Positions 31,128-41,341 are shown, counted from the stretch's first letter. The stretch is DNA of 64,000 nt from Gammaproteobacteria bacterium (GCA_029862165.1 JAOTXU010000014.1:1-64000), one strand, 5' to 3'. Made by a program: numbers and translations. Notes: generated by a model from the letters alone, not told the origin.

Positions 31128-32126
31128 TTACCGCTTCTCATATATCTTCTGACACCAAGTCGCTTGAAGTTTTTTCCAACAATACGAATCAACGGCCAAT
31201 TGGCGCGAATTTCTACTCATTTCCGCAACCGTCTGTTCGTCGGTAGTTTCCAACAAATGAAGTAGCTCTTCATCTGTCGAATATCGAAAACCATTCTTTG
31301 AGTCGACGATATAGTCCTCGAACGTCTTTTTGTTGTTGCAAAGAACAGAAACCCCGCAAGCCATACTTTCTAACAGACAGGTTAGACCGGCTGGCTCAGA
31401 ACTTTTTGTTATCGGAATAAGGCAACGGCGGGCTCGGGCATATAGGTTGGGCAGTTCCCGATGGGGTACACGCAACGCAACGCCGACCCGACCAGGATAG
31501 GCTTGTTCGAGCTCATAGTAACGGTCTGCAATTTTCGCCCGGTTGGTGAGCCTCAGGATACGCAGTTCGGTATTGGCAAGAATAGACTCGACCGTCTCTT
31601 CATCACGAAAAGCGTCGCCGGGAATGATTAGATCTGTACGGTCTTCTGGCGCTACACTGCGTGGACAAAAATAGTCCGTGTCCACGCCAAACGGAACGAA
31701 CACAACCTTTTCTTCAGGCACGTCCAGCTGTTTGGTGAGTTGCCTGGATGTAATCGTGTCATTAGTAAGGACAACGTCAAATCGCCACAGCAAGTATTGG
31801 AGCATCCTTTGCCGCATTTTCGTTCTAGGCAACGACCATGCCAGGAATATCTTGCGAGACTTCCGTTTAAAGCTTGCCAGAGCGGAGGCTACCGAAAAAG
31901 TCATTCCAAAAACCGTTTGATTCTCACGGTGAATTTGGACGTCCCATAATCGCTGCAGCTCATTTTCTGGGCCGTCTAGATAACGGAGGCTGTCGCCGTT
32001 TCCGATAGCGCAGGATTCGAGTACGAGCCACATACTCATATACGCACCTCGCGCGCTCGCCTTATTGAGCGGGGCTAATTGGCCAGTTCTTCGGTATTCC
32101 TTCAGTACCAGCATTAACTCTGACAC
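31128..32126 (-). CDS. Glycosyltransferase (GT4-like)
   Basis: C-terminal SSEPAGLTCLLESMACGVSVLCNNK. Confidence 0.7.
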   Translation of the reverse strand: MSELMLVLKEYRRTGQLAPLNKASARGAYMSMWLVLESCAIGNGDSLRYLDGPENELQRLWDVQIHRENQTVFGMTFSVASALASFKRKSRKIFLAWSLPRTKMRQRMLQYLLWRFDVVLTNDTITSRQLTKQLDVPEEKVVFVPFGVDTDYFCPRSVAPEDRTDLIIPGDAFRDEETVESILANTELRILRLTNRAKIADRYYELEQAYPGRVGVALRVPHRELPNLYARARRCLIPITKSSEPAGLTCLLESMACGVSVLCNNKKTFEDYIVDSKNGFRYSTDEELLHLLETTDEQTVAEMSRNSRQLAVDSYCWKKLQATWCQKIYEKR

Positions 32127-32385
32127 CTGAACCGCAGAGCGCCATTATTCGACGCCTTTGAGCTCGATTATTTGTGAAGTTCGCCTATACCCCAAGTGCG
32201 CGCGTTGCGCCTTGACCACACGTATAAGTACACCATAACATCTGGTCTACGGAAGAGGCCCCGGCAAAGGACTTTTGGGGTGGTATGGCATTAAGTCGTT
32301 GCGTCCTTCATCGAGAATTCGATTCGCGTCGTATACGGTCACTTTTCGGCTGGTTGGAATTCGTCATTTCTAGCCGAGCGGGCTC

Positions 32386-33138
32386 ATGAGATACATAAAG
32401 GATGTGTTAAAACGAAGCCCTCTCTTAAACGCGATACTGCGGCCAATCTACTATAAGTTACAAGGTGGCCCAACCGTTTGCTTCGACGCGCTTACGAAGG
32501 ACCAAATAAGAAACTATGTGGGCAAAAACGATCCCGTGATACTTGAAATCGGCTGTAACGACGGAGAGGATACACTGGGATTTCTGCAAGTATTCGATAA
32601 TCCCAAAATTTATTGTTTCGAACCCGACCCGCGAGCGTATCGTCGCTTTAAGCAACAGCTTGGGCATCGACTAAATGTTCGAATCTTCAATATCGCGCTT
32701 AGCGATAGGAATGGTGAGATAACATTCTACCAAAGCGGCGGTAATATTGGAGATTTCGTTCAAGAACGGCCAGAGGGGTGGGATCTGTCCGGTTCTATTT
32801 ACAAGCCCAAAAATCATTCGAAGATGTTACCGGGTATTTCGTTCCCCGCTGAAATTCAGGTTCCAACCAAGACGCTTGATACATGGTGTGAAGAGCAAAG
32901 TATTAATTCCATCGATTTTATTTGGATGGATGTGCAGGGTGCTGAAAGAAGTGTTTTGAGTGGTGGCGCAGTCACGCTGCGCAAGACGCGCTATTTATAT
33001 ACTGAATACAGCAATCATGAACTTTACGAGGGACAAGCCTCATTGCAGGAAATTCTCGATCATCTCTCGACCTTCACACTCGTAACTCGCTATCCTGGCG
33101 ACATATTGCTGAAGAATGAGCATGTTGCCACCCAGTGA
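32386..33138 (+). CDS. FkbM family methyltransferase
   Basis: VILEIGCNDGEDTLGFLQ, TLDTWCEEQSINSIDFIWMDVQGAERSVLSG. Confidence 0.85.
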   Translation: MRYIKDVLKRSPLLNAILRPIYYKLQGGPTVCFDALTKDQIRNYVGKNDPVILEIGCNDGEDTLGFLQVFDNPKIYCFEPDPRAYRRFKQQLGHRLNVRIFNIALSDRNGEITFYQSGGNIGDFVQERPEGWDLSGSIYKPKNHSKMLPGISFPAEIQVPTKTLDTWCEEQSINSIDFIWMDVQGAERSVLSGGAVTLRKTRYLYTEYSNHELYEGQASLQEILDHLSTFTLVTRYPGDILLKNEHVATQ

Positions 33139-33244
33139 GAATACAAAGACCAAAACACCAGATCCGAGCGAGACAACCCCAGACAAGCCAAAAACCGGCG
33201 CGCACACGGAAGAGTGAGGCTGGTTTCGCTATGGTAACGCGACC

Positions 33245-34174
33245 ATGAGCAGTCGTCTTATAGTGTTCGCTTTGATTACTGCGCTTGCCGGCGTTGCCGC
33301 GGCGCAGTCTATCTATCGTTATCAGGACGACGACGGCCGCTGGCACTACACCGACCGGCCACCGAAAGACGGCCGCGAGGCAACGATCGACGTCGTCAAG
33401 CAGATCAACCTGGATCCAAAGGTCATAGTCACCCGGGAAAAGATCGATGGCGGAACCACGGTCTATGCCAACAATCAATACCACGGCGCAGTTGAGTTCG
33501 AGATTCGTCTTTTCGACACTCAAAACATTGGTGGTGGCGTGGAAACAGACGTGACACGCGTCGTTCTTCCGCCGGCAGAAAAGACTCCAGTATTGAAATT
33601 GGCGGCTGCACGGGCCGATGCCGGCATGTCGTTCCGCTACGAATACAAATACATGCTCGGTGAACCCCAAGCAAGACACGCGTCCGACTATTTATATCGT
33701 GTGCCCTACGCTGTGGCGCAACGTTTCAGGGTGAGCCAGGCCTATCCGATGGCTATTACACACAATGCTTCCGAGAGCCAGTACGCGGTAGATTTTGTAA
33801 TGCCGGTGGGCACCGCGATTCATGCGGCCCGTGACGGTACAGTCGTCGCCATAGCGTTTCGTTCATTCAGCGGCGGAACAGATGCGGAGGATGCACCGAA
33901 AGCGAACATCGTCCGGATCGTACACGATGACGGCACCATAGCCACTTATGCGCATTTGCGCCTGGACTCAGTGCGCGTTCGCCCGGGCGATACTGTGCAA
34001 CGTGGCGAATACATCGCCGATTCCGGCAATACGGGTTTTAGCTCCGGTCCACACCTGCACTTTGCTGTCGGACATAACACCGGCTTCAACCTTGAATCGG
34101 TACCGATCCATTTCCTGGGTCCTGGTGGCAAGCCGGTCGTTGCCAAAAGCGGGCAGGAATTGCTCGCTCACTGA
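33245..34174 (+). CDS. DUF4124 + M23 peptidase domain protein
   Basis: SIYRYQDDDGRWHYTDRPP at N-terminus; YAVDFVMPVGTAIHAARDGTV and SSGPHLHFAV (M23) at C-terminus. Confidence 0.85.
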   Translation: MSSRLIVFALITALAGVAAAQSIYRYQDDDGRWHYTDRPPKDGREATIDVVKQINLDPKVIVTREKIDGGTTVYANNQYHGAVEFEIRLFDTQNIGGGVETDVTRVVLPPAEKTPVLKLAAARADAGMSFRYEYKYMLGEPQARHASDYLYRVPYAVAQRFRVSQAYPMAITHNASESQYAVDFVMPVGTAIHAARDGTVVAIAFRSFSGGTDAEDAPKANIVRIVHDDGTIATYAHLRLDSVRVRPGDTVQRGEYIADSGNTGFSSGPHLHFAVGHNTGFNLESVPIHFLGPGGKPVVAKSGQELLAH

Positions 34175-34839
34175 TTGCCCGCTTCTTCGCACTCGATAAT
34201 CTCGGTCTCAGCGGCCGCCATCTCACACCATTCTAATGCCAGCGGGTCAGTTGCAACGGTGGCTGCGTACTTGCTTGCGAAGCCAACCAGACCGATGGCG
34301 TAGGTCACGAAACGCAGCGCCACCGGAACATAGAAACAGTCCGCCGCACTGAATTCGCCGAATAGCCAAGGCCCGTGCTTCGTCTGTGGGCCTGCCGCCT
34401 CACGACAGTCATGCCAGATAGCAGAAACACGCTGGATATCGCCCACCGTTTCCTGATCCAGTTCTACCTGGCGCCCACGCGCGCGGGCATTGAGTGGCAA
34501 TGCGGTTCGCAACGCCGGAAAACCGGCGTGCATCTCGGCGCAAACCGAACGCGCCATCGTCCGCAGACGTTGACTGGACGGCCACAGTTCAGCATCGGGA
34601 TAACGCTCTGCAAGGTACTCACAGATCGCCAGGGTGTCCCATATTACCAGGCCTTCGTGATGCAACACGGGCACTTTTCGTGTCGGCGAATACTCGCCGA
34701 TTCTTTCTTCGAACTCTGGCGTGTCCAGCGGCAAACGTAAAAGAGAAAAATCAGTGCCCGTGCGTTTCAGCGCCAACCAGGCACGCATGGACCAGGAAGA
34801 ATAGTTGATGTTACCAATTACCAGTGTTGTATCAGACAT
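34168..34839 (-). CDS. Glutathione S-transferase family protein
   Basis: LVIGNINYSSWSMRAWLALKRTG; ATG at 34839, overlapping trpA. Confidence 0.85.
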   Translation of the reverse strand: MSDTTLVIGNINYSSWSMRAWLALKRTGTDFSLLRLPLDTPEFEERIGEYSPTRKVPVLHHEGLVIWDTLAICEYLAERYPDAELWPSSQRLRTMARSVCAEMHAGFPALRTALPLNARARGRQVELDQETVGDIQRVSAIWHDCREAAGPQTKHGPWLFGEFSAADCFYVPVALRFVTYAIGLVGFASKYAATVATDPLALEWCEMAAAETEIIECEEAGNQ

Positions 34840-35617
34840 TATCTTTGCCACCGAGCGATTTCAGGAAGGCCTGCAGATCGCCTTCCTGTTCCAATACTTC
34901 GACCAATGCCGAGCCGACAATAACACCGTCGGCATGCGCGCCGATTTCCCGAACCTGGGCGGCGTCGCGTATGCCAAAACCCGCGCACACCGGTAAGGAC
35001 GAAACGCTGCGCACCCGGTCCAGGTAAGCCAGCATGGCTGCATGGTCTGCTTGTTTCTCACCACCGGTGACACCGGTGACAGTTACCGCATAAACGAAAC
35101 CAGCACTCGCCTTGCACAACAAGCGCATGCGATCGTCAGTCGTGACTGGCGAAACCAGTTGTACAAGCGCCAATCCCTGCGGTTCCAGTTCGGCTCGTAT
35201 TGGCGCACTTTCCTCATAGGGCAGATCGGGAACAATAAAACCGGCAACACCAGCCGATGGGCACCGTTCGGCCAATGTCTTGTAGCCCATTGTTAGCAGC
35301 GGGTTGAGATAGCTCATCAGTAACACTGGCGTACTGCGGTGCGATGCGCTTTGCTGAAGGGCGTCGAGAATCCAGTTAAGCGTGACCCCGGCCTTAAGTG
35401 CAACCTCGCTGGAACGTTGTATCGTTACACCGTCGGCCAGTGGATCGGTAAACGGTACACCGAGCTCAATAACGTCCGCGGTACGCTCGAGTATCAACAA
35501 ATGATCTTCGAATCCTTCGCGGTTAGGGTGACCGGCCGTCATAAAGGGAATTAGTGCCGGGCGCCCGTCTGCATTGGCGGCCTTGATTGCGGCAGTAATG
35601 CTTGCAGCGCCACTCAA
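34832..35617 (-). CDS. trpA: Tryptophan synthase alpha subunit
   Basis: PFMTAGHPN, ELGVPFTDPLADGVTIQ. Confidence 0.96.
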   Translation of the reverse strand: MSGAASITAAIKAANADGRPALIPFMTAGHPNREGFEDHLLILERTADVIELGVPFTDPLADGVTIQRSSEVALKAGVTLNWILDALQQSASHRSTPVLLMSYLNPLLTMGYKTLAERCPSAGVAGFIVPDLPYEESAPIRAELEPQGLALVQLVSPVTTDDRMRLLCKASAGFVYAVTVTGVTGGEKQADHAAMLAYLDRVRSVSSLPVCAGFGIRDAAQVREIGAHADGVIVGSALVEVLEQEGDLQAFLKSLGGKDNV

Positions 35618-36831
35618 CCGGCGTGCTCCAACAATGTCGCCAGATCTTTGTCGCCGCGCCCGGACACACCGATGAGTATCCTCGCGCCTGCATGTTCCTG
35701 TGCATAAAGGCGGGCGCCGGCGAAAGCATGCGCCGTTTCCAGTGCAATCAAAATACCCTCAGCTTCACAACATTCATTCAATGCCAACAGCGCGGTTTGG
35801 TCATCTACGGCGCAGTAACTGGCTCGACCTGTGGCCGCAAGCAACGCGTGCTCCGGGCCGACACCGGGATAATCCAGTCCGGCCGAAATAGAGTGCGTTT
35901 CCTGTATCTGACCGTCATCGTCATGCAATAGCAACGAGTAGGTCCCGTGCAACACACCCGGGCGACCGTGCACCACAGTAGCCGAATGCTCGCCCAGGCC
36001 GTTGCCGTGCCCGCCCGCTTCGACACCCAGCAAGTCGGTTTTACCGTCGGCAATAAATGGATGAAACAGACCGATGGCGTTGGAACCACCGCCGACACAG
36101 GCGATAGCAACATCCGGCAGCCCACCGCTTTGATCGATGATCTGCTGTCGCGCTTCACGGCCGATGACCGATTGCAGTTCACGAACGAGATACGGATAGG
36201 GGTGGCCGCCGACGGCCGAACCCAGTAGATAATATGTGTCGTTTGGTGAGGCAACCCAGTCACGCATCGCCTCGTCGATGGCCGCACGCAAAGTTCGGTC
36301 ACCGGTGGTCACCGCAATAACCTTCGCGCCGAGTCTTTGCATCCGATCGACGTTAGGTGCCTGTCTGGCCATATCGATCTGGCCCATATACACCTCGCAC
36401 GGCAAACCGACGCGAGCGCAGGCCGCTGCTGACGCAACACCGTGTTGACCGGCGCCGGTTTCCGCGACAATTCGTTTTGCACCGAGACGTTTGGCCAACA
36501 GGGCCTGACCGATGGCGTTGTTGATCTTATGCGCGCCGGTATGTGCGAGATCTTCGCGTTTGAGCCATACCTCTGCACCCCAACGTTCACCCAGACGCGG
36601 CGCCGGTGTAAGCGGTGTCGGGCGCCCCACCCAGTTTTTTAGCTCGGTATTGAGTTCGTCACGGAAGTTGCCGTCGTTAAGCCACTTGTCTACGCCCTCT
36701 TCCAGGCGGGTAAACGCCCCGACCAGGGTTTCCGGAACGTAACGTCCGCCAAACGGGCCATAACGACCCTGCGCGTCCGGATACTCACCGTTCACGAGCG
36801 ATTGCAGCAACTTTTCTTTGTCCAAGCTCAT
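35614..36831 (-). CDS. trpB: Tryptophan synthase beta subunit
   Basis: GRYGPFGGRYVPETL, LKREDLAHTGAHKINNA. Confidence 0.98.
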   Translation of the reverse strand: MSLDKEKLLQSLVNGEYPDAQGRYGPFGGRYVPETLVGAFTRLEEGVDKWLNDGNFRDELNTELKNWVGRPTPLTPAPRLGERWGAEVWLKREDLAHTGAHKINNAIGQALLAKRLGAKRIVAETGAGQHGVASAAACARVGLPCEVYMGQIDMARQAPNVDRMQRLGAKVIAVTTGDRTLRAAIDEAMRDWVASPNDTYYLLGSAVGGHPYPYLVRELQSVIGREARQQIIDQSGGLPDVAIACVGGGSNAIGLFHPFIADGKTDLLGVEAGGHGNGLGEHSATVVHGRPGVLHGTYSLLLHDDDGQIQETHSISAGLDYPGVGPEHALLAATGRASYCAVDDQTALLALNECCEAEGILIALETAHAFAGARLYAQEHAGARILIGVSGRGDKDLATLLEHAG

Positions 36832-37427
36832 AGTCCTGACTCCGCACGCCGGACAGCCGTGATGAATTCACGAATCCTATGCGGGTCTTTCTCGCCAGGC
36901 GCGCTTTCAACACCACTACTGACATCTACGCCATAGGGTTTAACTTGATGTATTGCCTCGCCCACATTATCGGCATCCAAACCCCCCGCCAGTATCAGTC
37001 GGCCACGCCGGGCTAGTGTTGCCGCATTATTCCAGTCCACTTTATTTCCCGCGCCACTTTGCACGCCCTCGTAAACAAACCATTGCGGTAACGTGCTGAC
37101 GTCTTCGCCGACACGGATGACCGGCAAAGCGCGTATGCCTGCCGGCAAAGTTTTTCCAACCAGATCATCACGATCGCTTTGCCACCACGCGGGTGCCAAT
37201 TCTGTTAGCACTGAACTGACAAAATCGTCCGGTGGTTGTCGCGTAACAACCACTGTTGCTGTTGACGGCGGCACAAGTCCGATCAGTTTTTTTGCCTGCT
37301 CGCTGTCGAGCTGCCGTGGCGACGGCGATAAAACCACTCCGACCGCGTCAGCCCCGGCATCACTAGCTGCATCAACGGCTTCGCGAGTGGTCAGACCGCA
37401 AATTTTCACGTATATGCGGTTTACCAT
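36828..37427 (-). CDS. trpF: Phosphoribosylanthranilate isomerase
   Basis: VKICGLTTREAVDAA, YGVDVSSGVESAPGEKD. Confidence 0.95.
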   Translation of the reverse strand: MVNRIYVKICGLTTREAVDAASDAGADAVGVVLSPSPRQLDSEQAKKLIGLVPPSTATVVVTRQPPDDFVSSVLTELAPAWWQSDRDDLVGKTLPAGIRALPVIRVGEDVSTLPQWFVYEGVQSGAGNKVDWNNAATLARRGRLILAGGLDADNVGEAIHQVKPYGVDVSSGVESAPGEKDPHRIREFITAVRRAESGL

Positions 37428-38242
37428 TGGGTCGCCTCGCGCCCGGCCACCAGCATTTTTGCCACCAGATCCTTTGGATTCTTGTCGCGCATCAGTGCGC
37501 TGCCAACCAATGCCAACTGATACCCGGCTTTGGCCACGGCGGCTGCATCCTTCGCCTCACTGAGACCACTTTCAGCAACACGCAGACAATTGGGTGGAAA
37601 TCGATTGGCCAGCGTGATCAAACGCTGGTTCTCAACTTCCTGTGTATCGAGATTGCGTGCGTTGAGGCCAACTAAGACGCGTTTGTTCACACTGACAAAC
37701 GGCACGGCGCGTTGCAAGTCACGCTCGTCAAAGGCTTCCAGCAACACGAACATTCTCGCCTGCGCAGCCGCTTCCAGCATATCCATGATGATGTGGTCGT
37801 CGAGAATCCGAAGGATCAGCAGGACACCACCCGCACCAGCCGCCGCCGCCTCCCACACCTGATAGACGTCGACAATAAAATCCTTGCGCATCGCCGGCAC
37901 ACCCAATGGCCGCAGTTCGGCTGCGATAGCACGCAAGTGTTCCATGTCGCCACCAAAACGTTCCGGTTCAGTCAGCACCGACACTGCCACGGCTCCTGCC
38001 TCGGCATAGCCCACGGCGCGTTGAATCAGATCCGTTTCTGATTCCTGCGATAACTCACCCTGTGACGGTGAAGCTTTTTTGATCTCGGCGATGAGGTCGA
38101 AACCCTCTGTGTTCGGTCTCAATGCTCCCATCTTTGGCATCGCCAGCGCCTCACACACCACAGCGTCCAGTGGTTTGACAGATTTTGCCTGCCACATACG
38201 CGCATGCGATGTATCGCACATGGTTTGCAGAAAACTGTTCAC
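37421..38242 (-). CDS. trpC: Indole-3-glycerol phosphate synthase
   Basis: LIAEIKKASPSQG, GLNARNLDT, AESGLS. Confidence 0.96.
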   Translation of the reverse strand: MNSFLQTMCDTSHARMWQAKSVKPLDAVVCEALAMPKMGALRPNTEGFDLIAEIKKASPSQGELSQESETDLIQRAVGYAEAGAVAVSVLTEPERFGGDMEHLRAIAAELRPLGVPAMRKDFIVDVYQVWEAAAAGAGGVLLILRILDDHIIMDMLEAAAQARMFVLLEAFDERDLQRAVPFVSVNKRVLVGLNARNLDTQEVENQRLITLANRFPPNCLRVAESGLSEAKDAAAVAKAGYQLALVGSALMRDKNPKDLVAKMLVAGREATQW

Positions 38243-39273
38243 AGGCTCTTTCCAAATGCCTCGATTTTCTCGAGGACTTTGGCCGCGCGCCCGGTATTGA
38301 TGCTTTCTCTGACATGCGCGAGCGAAGAACGCCGACCCTTTGCCATGCCACTAACTTCGAGCATTAAGGCAGCACCGAGGGTCAATGCATCGTAGTGCGC
38401 TCCTAGCTCGCCGCACAATGCAGCGCGCAGCTTCGCCGCATTCTCCGCTGCATCACCGCCGGCCAGTGCTTCTGGTGTGCAGCGATCGAGTTTGTAATCC
38501 GAAGGATCACGTCGCTCTTCAATAACCTGGCCGGGGCGCACGTCGTACAACAGGAATGGTCCAACCGGTGTTGCTTCATCCCAACCCGGTTCACCGTGGA
38601 CAACGAAGACTCGCAGGATGTCCATGCCGGCAAGCGTATCAGCCATTAAACGCGCGACATGCGCGCTAAACGCGCCGATGACAGCATAGGGCGGTCGCGC
38701 CGGATTCGATAATGGGCCCAAAATATTAAACACCGTGCGCACACCCATGGCCGCACGAATCGGCGCAACGGTTTTCATTGCCGGGTGATAAAACGGCGCA
38801 AACAAAAAGGTAAATCCCGTCTCGTCCAGGCACCGAATGGCTGCCTGCTCGTCCAGTGGTAAGGGCAAGCCCAATTCCTCGAGCACATCCGCGCTGCCAC
38901 TTTTACTCGACACTGCCCGGTTGCCGTGTTTGACAACTCGCACACCGCTGGCCGCTGCCAACAACGCCGCCCCGGTAGAAATATTGAGACTGCCGGAACC
39001 GTCTCCACCGGTGCCGACACAATCCACCGCCGGCATGCCATCCGGAATACCCGGATCGACTGCCAGTTCACGCATCGTCGTAGCAAAACCACGAATCTCT
39101 GCAGCGGTTTCGCCTTTTAGCCGTAACGCCACCAGCACACCACCGGCCAACGCTGCCGGCAGGTCCGGATCGGTTAATGCCCGCATCAGGTCTGCAGAAT
39201 TTGACTCGGACAAATCTTTACCATCGAGCAAATCGCTCAGGGCCTGTTTGGCAATTCGGTGTGTCTCACTCAA
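38239..39273 (-). CDS. trpD: Anthranilate phosphoribosyltransferase
   Basis: DCVGTGGDGSGSLNISTGAALLAAASGVRVVKHGNRAVSSKSGSAD; TTG start overlapping trpG stop (TTGA) preferred over the longer ORF. Confidence 0.95.
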   Translation of the reverse strand: MSETHRIAKQALSDLLDGKDLSESNSADLMRALTDPDLPAALAGGVLVALRLKGETAAEIRGFATTMRELAVDPGIPDGMPAVDCVGTGGDGSGSLNISTGAALLAAASGVRVVKHGNRAVSSKSGSADVLEELGLPLPLDEQAAIRCLDETGFTFLFAPFYHPAMKTVAPIRAAMGVRTVFNILGPLSNPARPPYAVIGAFSAHVARLMADTLAGMDILRVFVVHGEPGWDEATPVGPFLLYDVRPGQVIEERRDPSDYKLDRCTPEALAGGDAAENAAKLRAALCGELGAHYDALTLGAALMLEVSGMAKGRRSSLAHVRESINTGRAAKVLEKIEAFGKSL

Positions 39274-39848
39274 CGCCCGATCTCCATCTGCAGGTAGTTT
39301 CCAAGCAAACGGTCGCCTTGTGGTGTCAGAACACTTTCGGGATGAAACTGAACGCCTTCGACGCACAAACCCCGATGCCGTACTGCCATGATCTCCCCAT
39401 CGGCCGTACGCGCACTGATCTCCAGCTCGTCGGGCAGGTCAACCGCCGCCAATGAATGATATCGCCCCGCCACCAGTGGTAGCCCGATGTCGGCAAAAAC
39501 ACCCTTGCCATCGTGCGTTACGGCCGAGCTTTTACCGTGCATCAGGGTACGCGCGGCATCGACTCGTCCGCCAAATGCCTCGACTATCGACTGGTGACCC
39601 AGACATACGCCAAGCACGGGGACTTTGCCGGCGCAGGCCTGTATCGCGGCGACAGAAATACCGGCATCGGCCGGCCGTCCAGGTCCAGGCGAGATGACCA
39701 GATGACTGAGACCGGTCCGCCAAATTTCATCGACTGCAATCGCATCGTTACGCTGCACATCGACTTCAGCACCCAATAGCCGAAACGCCTGCACAAGGTT
39801 GTAAGTGAATGAGTCGTAGTTATCGATAAGCAGCACGTGCGGCATCAC
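39270..39848 (-). CDS. trpG: Anthranilate synthase component II (glutamine amidotransferase)
   Basis: LLIDNYDSFTYNLVQ, GVCLGHQ. Confidence 0.96.
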   Translation of the reverse strand: MMPHVLLIDNYDSFTYNLVQAFRLLGAEVDVQRNDAIAVDEIWRTGLSHLVISPGPGRPADAGISVAAIQACAGKVPVLGVCLGHQSIVEAFGGRVDAARTLMHGKSSAVTHDGKGVFADIGLPLVAGRYHSLAAVDLPDELEISARTADGEIMAVRHRGLCVEGVQFHPESVLTPQGDRLLGNYLQMEIGR

Positions 39849-41233
39849 AAGCCCTCGCCTGCAATAACGAGCGCGCGTTGCAGGATTGCACTCTTGGCCA
39901 GGACTTCCTGGTATTCAGTTTCCGGCACACTATCAGAGACAATTCCGGCACCGGCTTGGTAACTGTAATGTCCCTTGTCAAAAACGAGGGTGCGTATCGC
40001 GATGGCCTGGTCCATTCCGCCTCGATGAGCGAAATACCCGACGGTACCACCGTAGAGACCGCGTCGTTGCGGTTCATTCTCGTCGATCAACTCCATTGCT
40101 CTGACTTTGGGGGCGCCGACGAGCGTACCGGCCGGGAATGCAGCGGCAAAAAGATCAAATGCATCATAACCTGGCTCCAGCTCGCCCTGCACACCACTAA
40201 CGATGTGCATCACGTGCGAGTAGCGCTCGATTTTGCGAAACGGTTTGACGTTGATCGTGCCAGGCCTGGCCACCCGACCCAAATCGTTGCGTGCCAGATC
40301 GACCAACATCACGTGTTCAGCACCTTCTTTTGGATCTGCCAGCAGGGCAGCCTCCAGCGCCTGATCCTGCGCCGCGTCAGCGCCACGTGGACGAGTGCCG
40401 GCTATTGGGCGCAACGATGCCTCACCATTTTCGTCCAAACGCACAAGCGCTTCAGGCGACGAACCGGCCACAGCGGAATCACCAAAACGAAAAAAGTACA
40501 TATAGGGAGACGGGTTGAGTAAACGCAGAGCGCGATAGGCATCGAAGGGATCGATATCTGTCTTGCCGGAAAAACAGACCGACAACACAATCTGATAAAC
40601 ATCTCCAGTTGCAATGTAGCCCTGCGCTTTCCTGACCAGTTGCCGGTATTGCTCGGGCTCAAGACTGGCCTGTGGTGCTTCAACTGCCGTTGGGCCACGC
40701 TGTGGTGGCAGTGGCCCGCGCAATGCGTCGATGACTTCCTTGCGCAACGCCTGGCGTTGTCTGTCGCTGCCGTCGTGCAGCAATGCCACCCGCCGGGTCA
40801 GATGATCGAAAACCAGCAATGAAGCCGGTGCGGTGTATGCCGCGTCAGGTACGCGCGGCAATTTGCGCGCGAGATCGGGCAACCGCTCAAACTGCCGCAC
40901 CAGATCGTAGGCCGCCACGCCGACCAGACCGCCCTGAAAAGGCAGGCCTTCGATGAAAGGCCCGGGTTTCGGTGCGCGGGCCAGGGCACCGCGCATTGCG
41001 GCAAGGACACCGTCGCGTCCGGGTGTGAGCTCCTCGGTTTGTCTATTGATTTCTAACTCACCGTCGCGCAAACGCAGGTTCAATGCGTCGCCGAATCCAA
41101 TGAAAGAGTAACGTGCCAGACTGACGCCCCCTTCTACACTTTCCAATAGGAAGTGGGGCGAAAACGGCTCCAATTTGCGAAACGCGGAAACTGGTGTATC
41201 CAGATCAGCTGCTATATCGAACGGTGGCTGCAT
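39845..41233 (-). CDS. trpE: Anthranilate synthase component I
   Basis: PSPYMYFFRFGDSAVAGSSPEALVRL, PIAGTRPRG. Confidence 0.96.
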   Translation of the reverse strand: MQPPFDIAADLDTPVSAFRKLEPFSPHFLLESVEGGVSLARYSFIGFGDALNLRLRDGELEINRQTEELTPGRDGVLAAMRGALARAPKPGPFIEGLPFQGGLVGVAAYDLVRQFERLPDLARKLPRVPDAAYTAPASLLVFDHLTRRVALLHDGSDRQRQALRKEVIDALRGPLPPQRGPTAVEAPQASLEPEQYRQLVRKAQGYIATGDVYQIVLSVCFSGKTDIDPFDAYRALRLLNPSPYMYFFRFGDSAVAGSSPEALVRLDENGEASLRPIAGTRPRGADAAQDQALEAALLADPKEGAEHVMLVDLARNDLGRVARPGTINVKPFRKIERYSHVMHIVSGVQGELEPGYDAFDLFAAAFPAGTLVGAPKVRAMELIDENEPQRRGLYGGTVGYFAHRGGMDQAIAIRTLVFDKGHYSYQAGAGIVSDSVPETEYQEVLAKSAILQRALVIAGEGL

Positions 41234-41255
41234 AATTCAATTTTTTCCGGGCATT

Positions 41256-41286
41256 AAAAAACCCACCCCCGATTGACGGGGATGGG
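41256..41286 (-). terminator. trp attenuator terminator hairpin upstream of trpE
   Basis: Minus strand CCCATCCCCG-TCAAT-CGGGGGTGGG-TTTTTT. Confidence 0.85.
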
Positions 41287-41341
41287 CTGTATCAAGCTTT
41301 GATGCAGTAAGTCTTACCCGCTAACGGGTACAGCCATCCCC
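41277..41341 (-). promoter_or_regulatory. Antiterminator/alternative fold of the trp leader
   Basis: Arms GGGGATGG (41334-41341) and CCATCCCC (41278-41285), enclosing hairpins TACCCG-TTAG-CGGGTA (41315-41330) and CTGCATCAA-AGC-TTGATACAG (41287-41307); mutually exclusive with the terminator. Confidence 0.75.
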
